Part shown: piece by piece, positions 34,574-44,301 of the stretch
Numbering within the stretch: position 1 is the stretch's first letter
Layout of the letters: each line of letters begins with the position of its first letter
Assembly (NCBI GenBank): GCA_046154645.1
Contig: JBJXDZ010000168.1
Coordinates: 33,775 to 97,774 of the forward strand
Origin: Ga0077555 sp046154645
GTDB taxonomy: Bacteria > Pseudomonadota > Alphaproteobacteria > Rhizobiales > Hyphomicrobiaceae
Reading direction: 5' to 3'
Length of the DNA: 64,000 nt
The notes under the pieces: model-generated
Databases searched by the model: none
What the model was told of the DNA's origin: nothing
What the model saw: only the letters and a program-made list of their open reading frames with translations
Translations under genes and position numbers: made by a program

Positions 34574-36022
34574 TTATGCCGCCCCTGCATAGTGCGGCGG
34601 ACGGCGACCAGCCCAAGGCGACGCCTTCTCAAGGCCCGCAGCCAATTGCAGGATGACATGCTCGGTGGCTGGAGGGCCGGCGAGTTGCACGCCGATCGGC
34701 AGCCCGGACGTGTGCATGGCCAGCGGCAGCGTGATGGCCGGCGTGCCCATCAGATTGTGCGGCAAGGTATACTGGCAGGGCACGACGTAGAGCTTTTCGA
34801 CGATCTCAGCGACGGTGACATCGCTGCGACCGAGGTTGTAGTTGCCCCAGGGCTCGGCGACACGGGCGTGCGTGGGCGACAGCCAGACATCGCAGCGCTG
34901 CCAGAACTTGCCGAGTTGACGCCGGGCAAGGTTGACGCCGGAGAGAGCGGCTGCAAACTGCGCCGAGGTCATGCGTTTGGCGTGCTCGTCGATCTTCAGG
35001 GTGACCGGCTCGAGCGTGTCAGGGCCAATTCTGCGGCCGGTTTTGGCGGCGTAGGTCTCGAAGCGGGCGTCGAAGCCGAAGAACCAGGTGTCAACGAAGC
35101 GGCGCGTGAGGTCGGCGCCGCCAAATTCGGGATCATGCTCGAAAACCTCGTGCCCCATGGCCGCAAGAGTGGCGGCGGTCTGGCGCACAGCTGCGGCAAC
35201 CTCGGGATCAACGGCAACGCCCATGAGCGGCTTCAGCGTAAAGCCAATGCGCAAGGGCTTGGCGTCCTGATGGGAGAGCGTGGCGTAAGATTGCGCCGGC
35301 TTCGGGATCAGAAACGGGTCGCCGGGCTGAGGCTTGGCCAGGCAATCCAGCATGGTTGCGGCATCGCGTACCGACTTGACCTGGACGAAATTCATGGCGA
35401 GGCCGAAGCCGTTCTCGTCGAGCGCCGGGCCGAAGCTGATGCGCCCGCGTGACGGTTTCAGGCCAACGCCGCCGCACCAGCTGGCCGGGATGCGGATTGA
35501 GCCGGCGATATCGGAGCCATGTGCCATCGGCACCATGCCCGAAGTGACGGCCGCCTGTCCGCCACCGGTCGAGCCGCCGGCAGAGTAGCCCTTTTTCCAG
35601 GGGTTCGAGGTATTGCCATAGAGCGCGCCCTCCGTGGTGCCGGTGAGCGAGTACTCGGGTGCGGCCGAGCGGCCGATAATGTTGACCCCGGATGCCTTAA
35701 AGAGCTGGCAGAGGTACGTATCGAACTCGGCCACCATGCCCTGACACAGGCGGGAGCCGAACTCGATCTTGCGCCCGCCTTCGTGGCCGAACACGTCTTT
35801 CATCAGAAACGGCACACCACGGAACGGGCCGTTGCCAAGACTGGCGTCATCCAGTGCCTCAATGCGGTCGGGGTAGGTCTCGACGACGGCGTTGATGTCG
35901 GGGTTGACGGCGGCAATGGCAGCGGCCGCGGTTTGCGCCAATTCTTTCGGCGATACCGTTCGCTTGGCGACCAACTCGGCAAGGCCGGTGGCATCGTGGC
36001 TGGCATACTCTGACAGGCGCAT
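34574..36022 (-). CDS. Amidase (amidase-signature family)
   Basis: A 482-residue enzyme of the amidase-signature family, hydrolysing an amide bond with a Ser-cis-Ser-Lys triad. The lysine is K75 in FLMKDVFG, the cis-serine is S151 in AGGSTGGGQAAV, and the nucleophile is S175 in GSDIAGSIRIP. The usual GGSSGG appears here as GGSTGG, a tolerated change after the cis-serine. The substrate is not deducible; the neighbouring AEC transporter suggests a small organic acid or amide. It is divergent from glmM. Confidence 0.93.
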   Translation of the reverse strand: MRLSEYASHDATGLAELVAKRTVSPKELAQTAAAAIAAVNPDINAVVETYPDRIEALDDASLGNGPFRGVPFLMKDVFGHEGGRKIEFGSRLCQGMVAEFDTYLCQLFKASGVNIIGRSAAPEYSLTGTTEGALYGNTSNPWKKGYSAGGSTGGGQAAVTSGMVPMAHGSDIAGSIRIPASWCGGVGLKPSRGRISFGPALDENGFGLAMNFVQVKSVRDAATMLDCLAKPQPGDPFLIPKPAQSYATLSHQDAKPLRIGFTLKPLMGVAVDPEVAAAVRQTAATLAAMGHEVFEHDPEFGGADLTRRFVDTWFFGFDARFETYAAKTGRRIGPDTLEPVTLKIDEHAKRMTSAQFAAALSGVNLARRQLGKFWQRCDVWLSPTHARVAEPWGNYNLGRSDVTVAEIVEKLYVVPCQYTLPHNLMGTPAITLPLAMHTSGLPIGVQLAGPPATEHVILQLAAGLEKASPWAGRRPPHYAGAA

Positions 36023-36226
36023 CGTTCATCTCTCCTGCGTTGCGCGTCCGCCCCATCCGCCGTTGACGAACAAACCGGCCGCGGCTTGTCAATTGCAGGG
36101 GGACAAAACATGGTCGGCGCCATGTTACAGCTTTGAGCCGGGATCGATAGCCGTTAACCTTTGGTTCTGGTTCATCGGGCATCCGCCCGGCAGCCAGGAT
36201 CGACGAGACCACAATGAGGGATACCC

Positions 36227-37582
36227 ATGTCGCGCCGCTATTTCGGGACCGACGGCATTCGCGGGCAAGCCAATAAATTTCCCATGACGTCGGACATCGC
36301 CATGCGGGCCGGCATGGCCGCCGGCGCCATCTTCTCCAAGAATGGGAGCCACCGGCACCGGGTGGTGATCGGCAAGGATACGCGGCTATCGGGCTACATG
36401 ATCGAATCGGCGCTGATGTCCGGCTTCACGTCCGTGGGGATGGACGTATTCCTGCTCGGACCGATGCCGACGCCGGCCGTCGCCATGCTGACGCGGTCAC
36501 TGCGGGCGGATCTCGGGGTCATGATCTCGGCCTCGCATAACGCCTTCGAAGACAATGGCATCAAGTTCTTCGATCCGGACGGCTACAAGCTCTCGGACGA
36601 GACCGAGCTTGAAATTGAACGCTCGATCGAGGCCAGGGACGACGACCTGCTGGTGACATCCGACCGGATCGGGCGGGCAACGCGGGTGGAAAGCGCCCAG
36701 GAGCGCTATATCGAGTTCGCCAAGCGCACGCTGCCTCGCAACCTGCGCCTGGACGGCCTGCGGATCGTGATCGATTGCGCCAACGGGGCGGGCTACAAGG
36801 TGGCGCCGGAAGCGCTGTGGGAGCTTGGCGCCGAAGTGATCAAGGTCGGCGTCGAGCCGAATGGGCGCAACATCAACCTGAAATGCGGCTCCACGGATCC
36901 CAAGCAACTGGTCGACAAAGTGCGAGAAGTCCGCGCCGATATCGGCATCGGCCTCGACGGCGACGCGGATCGGGTGGTGATCGTCGACGAGAAGGCGCAG
37001 ATCGTCGATGGCGACCAGATCATGGCCGTGATCGCGGAGAGCTGGCACCGACGCGGGCGCCTGGCCGGCGGCGGCGTGGTGGCGACCGTGATGTCAAACC
37101 TCGGCCTCGAGCGCTATCTGCAGGGCATGGGCCTGTCGCTGGCGCGGACGGCGGTGGGCGACCGGTATGTTGTCGAGCACATGCGCAAGCACGGCTACAA
37201 TGTCGGCGGTGAGCAGTCAGGACACATCGTGCTCAATGATTTCGTGACCACGGGCGATGGTCTCGTTTCGGCGCTGCAGGTGCTGGCGGCCGTGATTTCC
37301 ACCGGCAAGCCGGTGTCAGAGGTGTGCAAGCGCTTCGATCCGCTGCCGCAGATCCTGAAGAACGTCCGCTATTCCGAGGGCAAACCGCTCGACGACAAGA
37401 ATGTGCGGCATGTCATCGAAGGCGCCAAGGCGCGGCTTGGTCTGACAGGGCGCGTGGTCATTCGTCCGTCGGGCACGGAACCCGTGATCCGCGTCATGGC
37501 GGAGGGCGACGACGAAGCGCTGGTGAATACCGTGGTCAGCGACATCGTCGAGGCGGTGCGCAAGGCAGCACTGGCGGCGTGA
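36227..37582 (+). CDS. glmM: Phosphoglucosamine mutase
   Basis: A 451-residue enzyme converting glucosamine-6-phosphate to glucosamine-1-phosphate for peptidoglycan and LPS synthesis. It has FGTDGIRGQAN at the N-terminus, the phosphoserine loop MISASHNAFEDNGIKFF with S103, the metal loop GLDGDADRVVIVDE, the sugar loop GGEQSGHIV and the C-terminal phosphate site RPSGTEPVIRVMAEG. Length and motif set are standard. It stands alone between a divergent amidase and a GH114-like gene; in many bacteria it follows ftsH or folP, which are not here. A 204-bp gap upstream probably contains its promoter. Confidence 0.97.
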   Translation: MSRRYFGTDGIRGQANKFPMTSDIAMRAGMAAGAIFSKNGSHRHRVVIGKDTRLSGYMIESALMSGFTSVGMDVFLLGPMPTPAVAMLTRSLRADLGVMISASHNAFEDNGIKFFDPDGYKLSDETELEIERSIEARDDDLLVTSDRIGRATRVESAQERYIEFAKRTLPRNLRLDGLRIVIDCANGAGYKVAPEALWELGAEVIKVGVEPNGRNINLKCGSTDPKQLVDKVREVRADIGIGLDGDADRVVIVDEKAQIVDGDQIMAVIAESWHRRGRLAGGGVVATVMSNLGLERYLQGMGLSLARTAVGDRYVVEHMRKHGYNVGGEQSGHIVLNDFVTTGDGLVSALQVLAAVISTGKPVSEVCKRFDPLPQILKNVRYSEGKPLDDKNVRHVIEGAKARLGLTGRVVIRPSGTEPVIRVMAEGDDEALVNTVVSDIVEAVRKAALAA

Positions 37583-37715
37583 GCGGCGCGCGGTGCTGCC
37601 AGATCGCGACGAAGCACAGCCGGTGACACTGCCGGTTGCATCAACATGGTGAATTTGTTGCCGGGATCGCGTAGCTTGACGCCTTGACGTTGCGTCATTG
37701 AAGGGCGTTCGGTCC

Positions 37716-38762
37716 ATGGTGTACCGCATTGCATTCCCGCTGCTGCTCCTGATCGCGGCCTGCTGCGGCGCGGCTTCGGCGCAATCGCCCCGGCCTCAGC
37801 CGGCAGCAGCACGACCGGCCTCGGACAAGGCCATTACCGGCATCAAGAGCTGGGGCTACCAGCTGCAAAAGATCAACCCGGCGGAGATTGCGGCCTCACC
37901 GTTCGACTTGGTGGTGATCGACTACTCGCGGACGGGTGTCGAGGCGGGGCGCTTCAGCAAGGCTGAAGTCGCCGCCATGCAGCGCAAGCCGGACGGACAG
38001 CGCCGGCTGGTGCTGGCTTATCTGTCCATCGGGGAGGCGGAATCCTATCGCTACTACTGGGACCGCAAATGGGTGGAGCCGGCGCCATTCCGGCAATCCA
38101 CCACGCCCCCACCCATCAGCGGCTTAACAGAACCCGTTGCCGCTCCACTGCCAAAAACCGTGCTGGTGCCGAAGATCATGGCGCCGTCCTGGCTTGGCCG
38201 GGAGAACGAGAACTGGCCCGGCAACTTCCATGTCCGCTACTGGTACGAGGAGTGGCAAAGCATCATCGTCCATGACGCCCGATCCTATCTCCAACGCATT
38301 CAGGATGCGGGTTTCGATGGCGTCTATCTGGACCGGGTGGATGCCTATTACGCCTTGGGCGAGGACCGGCCCTTTGCGACCCAAGGCATGGTGGATTTCG
38401 TCGTCGATCTGGCTACGGCGGCGCGCAAACGACACCCGGAGTTCCTGGTCGTGGCGCAGAATGCCGAGGAGCTGCTGCGCAATCCGAGATATCTCAATGT
38501 TATCAATGCGATTGCGAAAGAGGATCTGCTGTTCGGGAACCCGGGGGAGGGCCTGCCTAACGAGGCCGAGCAGATCGGCGTGGTGATCGAAAACCTGATG
38601 CTGGCGCAAGCGGCCGGCCTGCCGGTGATGGTGATCGAGTACCTGGACGCCGAGGCGACCGTGAAGGCGGCCCTGGAAACGTTGCGGGGGCGGGGTTTCC
38701 TGCCCTACTTCGGACCGCGAAAGCTCAATCGCCTGGTCGTGCCGCGGCCTGAGAAAGGGTGA
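37716..38762 (+). CDS. Putative secreted glycoside hydrolase, GH114/MJ1477-TM1410 type
   Basis: A 348-residue protein with a signal peptide (AFPLLLLIAACCGAASA). The rest resembles the TIM-barrel family of MJ1477/TM1410, related to GH114 endo-alpha-1,4-polygalactosaminidases: SWGYQLQKINPAEIAAS at the start, LVVIDYSRTG, VLAYLSIGEAESYRYYW, PSWLGRENENWPGNFHVRYW and the acidic GFDGVYLDRVDAYY. The role would be periplasmic or extracellular cleavage of an amino-sugar polymer; the real substrate is unknown. The ATG at 37716 opens the signal peptide; an upstream TTG is less likely. Confidence 0.82.
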   Translation: MVYRIAFPLLLLIAACCGAASAQSPRPQPAAARPASDKAITGIKSWGYQLQKINPAEIAASPFDLVVIDYSRTGVEAGRFSKAEVAAMQRKPDGQRRLVLAYLSIGEAESYRYYWDRKWVEPAPFRQSTTPPPISGLTEPVAAPLPKTVLVPKIMAPSWLGRENENWPGNFHVRYWYEEWQSIIVHDARSYLQRIQDAGFDGVYLDRVDAYYALGEDRPFATQGMVDFVVDLATAARKRHPEFLVVAQNAEELLRNPRYLNVINAIAKEDLLFGNPGEGLPNEAEQIGVVIENLMLAQAAGLPVMVIEYLDAEATVKAALETLRGRGFLPYFGPRKLNRLVVPRPEKG

Positions 38763-38865
38763 CGACCCGGCCACAGCGTGGCGATCCGCTCGCTTGACCC
38801 GCTGCGGCGACAACCTCATGAATGGAGGTTGCCAAGCTCGTCCCATCGCCAGGAGATGCATACCC

Positions 38866-40047
38866 ATGTTCGATTTCAACCGAGTCATCGAGCGTCGGGG
38901 CACGCATGCCTCCAAGTGGGACAACATCGCCAAGTACTCGGGGATCACGTCATCTGATGCTATTCCGATGTGGGTGGCGGACATGGATTTTGCCTGCCCT
39001 CCCGGCGTCACGGAAGCGCTGACGCAGGAGGTGCAGCGGGCGACCTCGGGCTACTACGCCGATACCGGCACCTGGGCCGAGGCACTGGCGCAATGGATGG
39101 CCAAGCGACACAAGCTCGCGATCGACCCTGGCTGGGTGAGTACGACGCCGGGGATCGTCTCTGGCCTTGGCCTCATCCTGCAGGCGGTGAGCGAGCCCGG
39201 CGACGAGGTGGTGGTGTTTCCGCCTGCCTATCACGCCTTCCGGCGCATCATCACGGCCAACGACCGCAAGATTCTCGATGCGCAGCTGGTGGAGCGCAGC
39301 GGCCGCTACCACATGGATCTGGCGGCGCTGAAGGCCAAGCTGACGCCGCGCACGAAGGTGGTATTCTTCTGCAATCCGCATAATCCCGGCGGCACAGTGT
39401 GGACGGCTGAGGAAATCAAAGCACTGGCGACGCTGTGCGCTGAACGAAATCTCATTCTGGTATCCGACGAGATCCATTGCGACCTCGTGTTCGCCGGTGC
39501 CAAGCACACCCCAGCCTTGACGGCGGCGCCTGAAATCAAGGATCGGCTGATCTCGTGCTTCGCGGCCACCAAGACGTTCAATCTGGCGGGCGCGCATGTC
39601 GGTGCGCTGGTGGTCTCGAATCCCGAGATCAAGAAGCGCCTCGATGCGCGCATCATGGCGACGGGGCTCGGCTCCTACAATACGTTCGGCATGATCGCGA
39701 CGGAGGCCGGCTGGCGCACGGGCGAGGCGTGGCTCGATGCGTTGCTGCCGTATCTGGCCGAGAACCGCGACCTGCTCAATACGCGCCTGCAAGCGGCGGC
39801 TCCGGGTGCGCGGGCGATGCCGATTGCGTCGACCTACATGGGGTGGGTGGATTTCGCGGGGACAGGGCTGAAACCCGAAGATGTCGCCGAGCGGGTAAAA
39901 TCGAAGGCGCGTATCTTCGCCAGTCCGGGGCCGCAGTTCGGTCCCGGTGGCGAGACGTGGCTGCGGCTCAACTTCGCGACGCCCCGGCCAATCCTCGAGG
40001 AGGCACTAAAGCGGCTCGAGGATGCGTTCCGCGATCTGCGCAATTGA
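38866..40047 (+). CDS. PLP-dependent C-S lyase/aminotransferase, MalY/PatB family
   Basis: A 393-residue fold-type I PLP enzyme. The family hallmark PMWVADMDFACPPGV is near residue 29, the PLP aspartate and serine environment is LVSDEIHCDL, and the Schiff-base lysine is in FAATKTFNLAGAH. MalY/PatB proteins cleave the C-S bond of cystathionine, cysteine or cysteine conjugates to pyruvate, ammonia and a thiol, though some act as aminotransferases. The ATG at 38866 has AGGAG ten bases upstream. The next gene, a gamma-glutamyl hydrolase, follows 49 bp later in the same direction. Confidence 0.9.
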   Translation: MFDFNRVIERRGTHASKWDNIAKYSGITSSDAIPMWVADMDFACPPGVTEALTQEVQRATSGYYADTGTWAEALAQWMAKRHKLAIDPGWVSTTPGIVSGLGLILQAVSEPGDEVVVFPPAYHAFRRIITANDRKILDAQLVERSGRYHMDLAALKAKLTPRTKVVFFCNPHNPGGTVWTAEEIKALATLCAERNLILVSDEIHCDLVFAGAKHTPALTAAPEIKDRLISCFAATKTFNLAGAHVGALVVSNPEIKKRLDARIMATGLGSYNTFGMIATEAGWRTGEAWLDALLPYLAENRDLLNTRLQAAAPGARAMPIASTYMGWVDFAGTGLKPEDVAERVKSKARIFASPGPQFGPGGETWLRLNFATPRPILEEALKRLEDAFRDLRN

Positions 40048-40096
40048 GCAGCGAAGACAGCGTGCGCGTAGTCCAGGCGGGAGAGCGACGTTGGCC

Positions 40097-40897
40097 ATGA
40101 CAACGGCGGGGGCGAAGGCCAGAACAAAGTCACGGCCTGTGGTGGGCGTCATCGGCAATGCACGCCTTGTGGAGAGTCGATTCCAGCTGCAGGTGGTTGG
40201 CGAGAAGAACCTGCGCGCGGTGGCCGACGTTGCCGGCGCCTTACCGCTGATGTTTGCCGGCGCACCGAGCATGACCGACATCGGGACGCTGCTGGATACG
40301 GTCGACGGCGTGCTGCTGACCGGCGCGCGGGCGAATGTGCACCCGACCCGGTTCGGCTGTGAGCCATGCCCGAAGCACGAGCCCTACGACGAAGCGCGGG
40401 ACGACGTGGCGCTTTCGGTGACCGAAGCCTGTGTGGCGCGCGGCATCCCGGTATTCGGCATCTGCCGCGGCTTGCAGGAAATGAACGTCGCGTTTGGCGG
40501 CTCGCTGCATCCGGAAATCCGTGAGCTGCCGGGGCGGATGAACCATCGCATGCCGCGGCTGGAGAACGGTGAAATCCATCCCGACCCGCTGGTGGTATTC
40601 GCCGACCGGCACGAGGTGCGGCTGGTGCCCGGTGGCACATTCGCGACGCTACTCGAGCGCGAGTGCATCAGGGTCAACTCCCTGCATGGACAGGGCATTC
40701 AGGAGCTTGGCCGTCGTGTGATCGTCGAAGGCGTGGCGGAGGACGGCACCATCGAGGCGATCCGCATTGCCGACGCGCCCGCCTTTGCGCTCGGCGTGCA
40801 GTGGCATGCGGAATACGACCCGCAGAGCAACCCCATCAATCGGGCGCTGTTCCAGGCCTTCGGTGCAGCGGTGGCGGCGTACCGGGCGGGGAAGTGA
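40097..40897 (+). CDS. Gamma-glutamyl-gamma-aminobutyrate hydrolase-like protein (PuuD/C26)
   Basis: A 266-residue class I glutamine amidotransferase-like hydrolase. The nucleophile cysteine is in VFGICRGLQEMNVAFGGSL, the histidine in GVQWHAEYDPQSN, and the pattern DGVLLTGARANVHPTRF matches PuuD. It hydrolyses gamma-glutamyl bonds such as those of gamma-glutamyl-GABA, freeing glutamate. The ATG at 40097 precedes the domain directly; a longer in-frame start at 40022 overlaps the previous gene and is not used. No other putrescine-pathway gene is near. Confidence 0.9.
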   Translation: MTTAGAKARTKSRPVVGVIGNARLVESRFQLQVVGEKNLRAVADVAGALPLMFAGAPSMTDIGTLLDTVDGVLLTGARANVHPTRFGCEPCPKHEPYDEARDDVALSVTEACVARGIPVFGICRGLQEMNVAFGGSLHPEIRELPGRMNHRMPRLENGEIHPDPLVVFADRHEVRLVPGGTFATLLERECIRVNSLHGQGIQELGRRVIVEGVAEDGTIEAIRIADAPAFALGVQWHAEYDPQSNPINRALFQAFGAAVAAYRAGK

Positions 40898-40919
40898 GGC
40901 GGGGGAGAATTACCGAGGG

Positions 40920-41130
40920 TCGTCGTGGGTGCCCGCCTCCGCGAGCGTGAGCGCAACGTACTTTACACTGTGTGCCGCTTGTCAGTCCCCTCCCCAGCGG
41001 GGAGGGGTAGGGGTGGGGAGATGATCCACGACGGACGATGGGGTCTGGCCTGGAGACTTTGGGTTTTCACGGCAATCGTTACTCCAAGCTCGACACCCCA
41101 CCCCTAGCCCCTCCCCTGATGGGAGGGGGA
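40920..41130. repeat. Repeat block with a large inverted repeat, no gene
   Basis: The 429 bp between the hydrolase and the convergent gamma-glutamyltransferase hold repeats. At 40920-40953 is a degenerate family B element (CGTCGTGGGTGCCCGCCTCC then GCGAGCGTGAGCG). At 40984-41020 and 41091-41130 are the two arms of a large imperfect palindrome built from CCCCTCCCC, GGGGTAGGGGTGGGGAG and their complements, each arm also self-complementary. Such elements can form a strong bidirectional terminator between convergent genes. Nothing is recognised from 41131 to 41326. Confidence 0.75.
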
Positions 41131-41326
41131 AACAAGTGGCGGGTGCACGGGGAAAAAAAGTTAGCGCCAATGCACGTCAGCGGGCATGACGCGAAAAATA
41201 GATGTGTGGTCGTAGCGGACACTCGGGTTCATCAGACTGAGCGATGGCTCCCCGGGGACCGGTCGGCTTCCGCCGAGAGCAAGCGAGCCCCGAGATGACA
41301 TGTGATGACGTCGCAGTGCGACGCGC

Positions 41327-43129
41327 TTATCGTCCCGCAGCATAGCCTTGCATGCCGCGGGGGTTGGCGGCGGCGCGGCGGCGGGGGCCTTCCTGCGAGG
41401 CGGCGGTGAGGCGGCCTTCGGACCAGTCGGGACCGACCTCGACCTTGTGGCCGCGGCGTTTCAGCTCGGCGATGGTGGCGGGCGGCAACCGGCTCTCGAC
41501 AACGACGACACCGGGGCGGGCGGCGCGCGGCCAAAACGAGGCCGGGAAGTGCTCCGTGTGCCAGGCGGGGGCGTCGATGGCCTCCTGCAGGTTCATGCCG
41601 AAATGGACGTGGCGCAGGAAGAACTGCGCGTTCCACTGGTCCTGCTGGTCGCCGCCGGGTGTGCCCCAGCACAGGTAGGGCTCGCCGTCGCGCAACGCCA
41701 TGCCGACGGAGAGCGATGAGCGCGGGCGCTTGCCAGGCATCAAGGCGCCGGGGTGGCTTTCGTCGAGCCAGAACATCTGGGCGCGGGAGCCCAAGGGCCA
41801 ACCGAGCTCCGGGATGACGGGCGAGGACTGCAGCCAACCGCCCGACGGCGTGGCCGAGAACATGTTGCCGTCCTTGTCGATGATGTCGATATGGACGGTG
41901 TCGCCCTTCGAGTCACCCATGCGGCCGACCGTCGGCTCGCCGGCACCGGCTGCCGAAACGGAGCTGCGGCCATCGGCGATGGACTTGACGATGACCTTGC
42001 CGCCGTAGCCCTCAATCTTGCCGGGGCGCTGCTCCATGGACGCCATAGACCCGATCTCGCGGCGGCGGTCGTTGTTGTAGCGCTCCGACAGCAGGGTCTC
42101 CATGGGCACGTCGGCGAATTTCGGATCGCCGTAGAAGGCCTCGCGGTCGGCGTAGGCGAGCTTGGCGGCCTCGATCCACAGATGGATGAAATCGGGATCC
42201 GTCGCTGAGAGGCGGTCGAGATCGAAGCCTTTCAAGATGGCCAGCTGCTGCAGCATGACGGGGCCTTGGGTCCAGGGACCTGGCTTCATGACGGTGTAGC
42301 GGCCGTATTGCAGCGTGACCGGGGCTTCGATGGTCGGCTTCCAGGTGGCCATGTCCTGGGCGGTTAGCACGCCTTTGTGGCGGCGGCCGGAGACGTCCAT
42401 CACCTCGTTGGTGCGGCAGAACTTGTCGATGGCCTCGGCGACGAAGCCCTGGCTCCAGGCCTCGCTGGCGCGTGTGATCTCGGCCTCGCGGGTGCCGCCG
42501 CCGGCCTCGGCTTCGGCCAGGATGCGGGTGTAGGTCTCAGCGTGCTGGGGATTGCGGAACAGCGTGCCGGGCGTTGGAACCTTGCCGCCAGGGAGATAGA
42601 GCGCGACCGACGTTGGCCAATGCGCGGTGAACATGTCCATGACGGTTGCAATGGTGGCGCAAGCGCGCTCGACGATGGGCTGGCCGTTGCGGGCGTAGCT
42701 GATCGAGGGCTCCAGCACATCGCGCAGGCGCATGGTGCCGTAGTCGCGCAGGATCAACATGTAAGTCTCGAACGTGCCGGGAATGCAGGGGGCAAGCAGG
42801 CCGGTGCCGGGGATGATGTCGAGACCGAGCTTGTCGCGATAATGGGCGATGGAGGCGCCAGCGGGGGCCGGTCCCTGGCCGCAGATGACCTCGGCCTTGC
42901 CCTTGCGGCGATCGAAGACGATGACGGGCACGTCACCGCCAGGCCCGCACAGATGCGGCTCGACCACCTGCAGCATGAAGGCCGCAGCGACGCCAGCATC
43001 GAAGGCGTTGCCGCCGCGCTCCAGAATCGACATGCCGATGGCCGTGGCGATCCAGTGCGTGGTGGTGCAGACGCCGAAGGTGCCGTCGATTTCGGGACGG
43101 GTGGTGAAGGTGCCAGAATTGACGGCCAT
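41327..43129 (-). CDS. ggt: Gamma-glutamyltransferase family protein
   Basis: A 600-residue enzyme of the Ntn-hydrolase GGT family, which self-cleaves into two chains and moves or hydrolyses the gamma-glutamyl group of glutathione and related compounds. The new N-terminal nucleophile would be T411 in KGDTVHIDIIDKDGNMFSAT, followed by the substrate loop TPSGGWLQSSP. The early conserved region reads GNAFDAGVAAAFMLQVVEPH. No signal peptide is seen, so it is probably cytoplasmic, like the ones called YwrD or CapD-like. It lies on the opposite strand from the neighbouring PuuD-like hydrolase. Confidence 0.92.
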   Translation of the reverse strand: MAVNSGTFTTRPEIDGTFGVCTTTHWIATAIGMSILERGGNAFDAGVAAAFMLQVVEPHLCGPGGDVPVIVFDRRKGKAEVICGQGPAPAGASIAHYRDKLGLDIIPGTGLLAPCIPGTFETYMLILRDYGTMRLRDVLEPSISYARNGQPIVERACATIATVMDMFTAHWPTSVALYLPGGKVPTPGTLFRNPQHAETYTRILAEAEAGGGTREAEITRASEAWSQGFVAEAIDKFCRTNEVMDVSGRRHKGVLTAQDMATWKPTIEAPVTLQYGRYTVMKPGPWTQGPVMLQQLAILKGFDLDRLSATDPDFIHLWIEAAKLAYADREAFYGDPKFADVPMETLLSERYNNDRRREIGSMASMEQRPGKIEGYGGKVIVKSIADGRSSVSAAGAGEPTVGRMGDSKGDTVHIDIIDKDGNMFSATPSGGWLQSSPVIPELGWPLGSRAQMFWLDESHPGALMPGKRPRSSLSVGMALRDGEPYLCWGTPGGDQQDQWNAQFFLRHVHFGMNLQEAIDAPAWHTEHFPASFWPRAARPGVVVVESRLPPATIAELKRRGHKVEVGPDWSEGRLTAASQEGPRRRAAANPRGMQGYAAGR

Positions 43130-43223
43130 GGTTCGCGGGCTCCGTGCGTGTCGATTGGCTTTGGCAACAGATTAGGTCACCGCATGGTGGGTGGCCAGTC
43201 GTTCGCCGCGCGGGGCAGTGTTG

Positions 43224-44099
43224 TCAGCCGCGGCTGCGGATCAGCAAGATGCCGGTGACCACGATGATGGCGCCGCCGATCCACGTCGTTGGCGGCGGCA
43301 GGTCGCCAAACAGGAGGTAGCCGAACAGCGTTGACCAGATGATCTGGGAGTAGACCATGGGCGAGACGCGAGCGGTCGGCGCCAACGTGAAAGCCTTGAT
43401 GAGCAGGAAATGCCCGAAGGTGACCAGACCGCCACCAAACAGCAGCAGGGCCGCATCGGCCGTGGCCATCGGCGTCCACACCCACGGCAGCAGCACGGAG
43501 AGAATGAGGGTGGCAAAGGTGGCGGAGTGGAAGAGCTGAGCGAAAGGGCCATCGGTGCGGCCGCAAACGCGGGTGAGGACGTGATAAACGCCGTTGCCGC
43601 AAGCCTGTGCCAACGGCAGCAATAGAATGAGGCCGGCGGTCGGAGCCGTTGGATTCATGGCAACGAGGACACCGAGAAAGCCGGTGACGATGAGGGCCCA
43701 CTGCAGGGGCGTGGCCGCCTCCGCCAGTGCGAGCCGGGCAATGATGGTGGCGATCAGCGGTGAGGCGAAGGCGATGATGTAGATCTCGGTCAACGGCATG
43801 ACGCGCGAGGCGACAATCATGGCGACGGACGTGACGGCCAGGCAAACGCCACGGCCCGCCTGCAGCCAAGGCCGCGCGGTCGCCAAAACCGAAGTTCCAC
43901 CGATGAATGGCACCAGGGCGCCGACCAGAACGACCTGGATCAGGCAGCGCCCCCAGGACAGCAGCAGGCCATCATAGCGCATGACAAGAAGTTTCAGGAT
44001 GGCATCCAGGGCGACGAAACAAAACATGGCCACGATCATGAGCAGAGGCCCGTAGAGGCTGGCCCGCGCCGCATCCTCGCGAATTCGTGATTGCGCCAT
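43224..44099 (-). CDS. EamA/DMT family transporter
   Basis: A 291-residue inner-membrane protein with ten helices in two EamA repeats, each ending in the family helix patterns (GFLGVLVAMNPTAP in the first, IGGAIIVVTGILLIRSRG at the end). Such proteins usually export amino acids or small metabolites. The ATG at 44099 is used; an in-frame start at 44501 would add 134 residues with no similarity to the family and is rejected. It is separated from the gamma-glutamyltransferase by 94 bp and reads the same way. Confidence 0.9.
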   Translation of the reverse strand: MAQSRIREDAARASLYGPLLMIVAMFCFVALDAILKLLVMRYDGLLLSWGRCLIQVVLVGALVPFIGGTSVLATARPWLQAGRGVCLAVTSVAMIVASRVMPLTEIYIIAFASPLIATIIARLALAEAATPLQWALIVTGFLGVLVAMNPTAPTAGLILLLPLAQACGNGVYHVLTRVCGRTDGPFAQLFHSATFATLILSVLLPWVWTPMATADAALLLFGGGLVTFGHFLLIKAFTLAPTARVSPMVYSQIIWSTLFGYLLFGDLPPPTTWIGGAIIVVTGILLIRSRG

Positions 44100-44301
44100 G
44101 CCCAAATTCCCGTTGCCGCCGACGGGAACCCTAGCCGACAACTTTGCCTGCTGTCCGTCGTGACAGCCTGCGGCACATGGCCGGACGTCGCCACCTGCGT
44201 TGCGGCACGGCCATGAAACGGTCACGACACGTGACGAGAAGCGCCTATCCATGCCCGCGGGAGACGCACGTTCCTCCCGCTCGACAGAAGGACACAACCC
44301 C

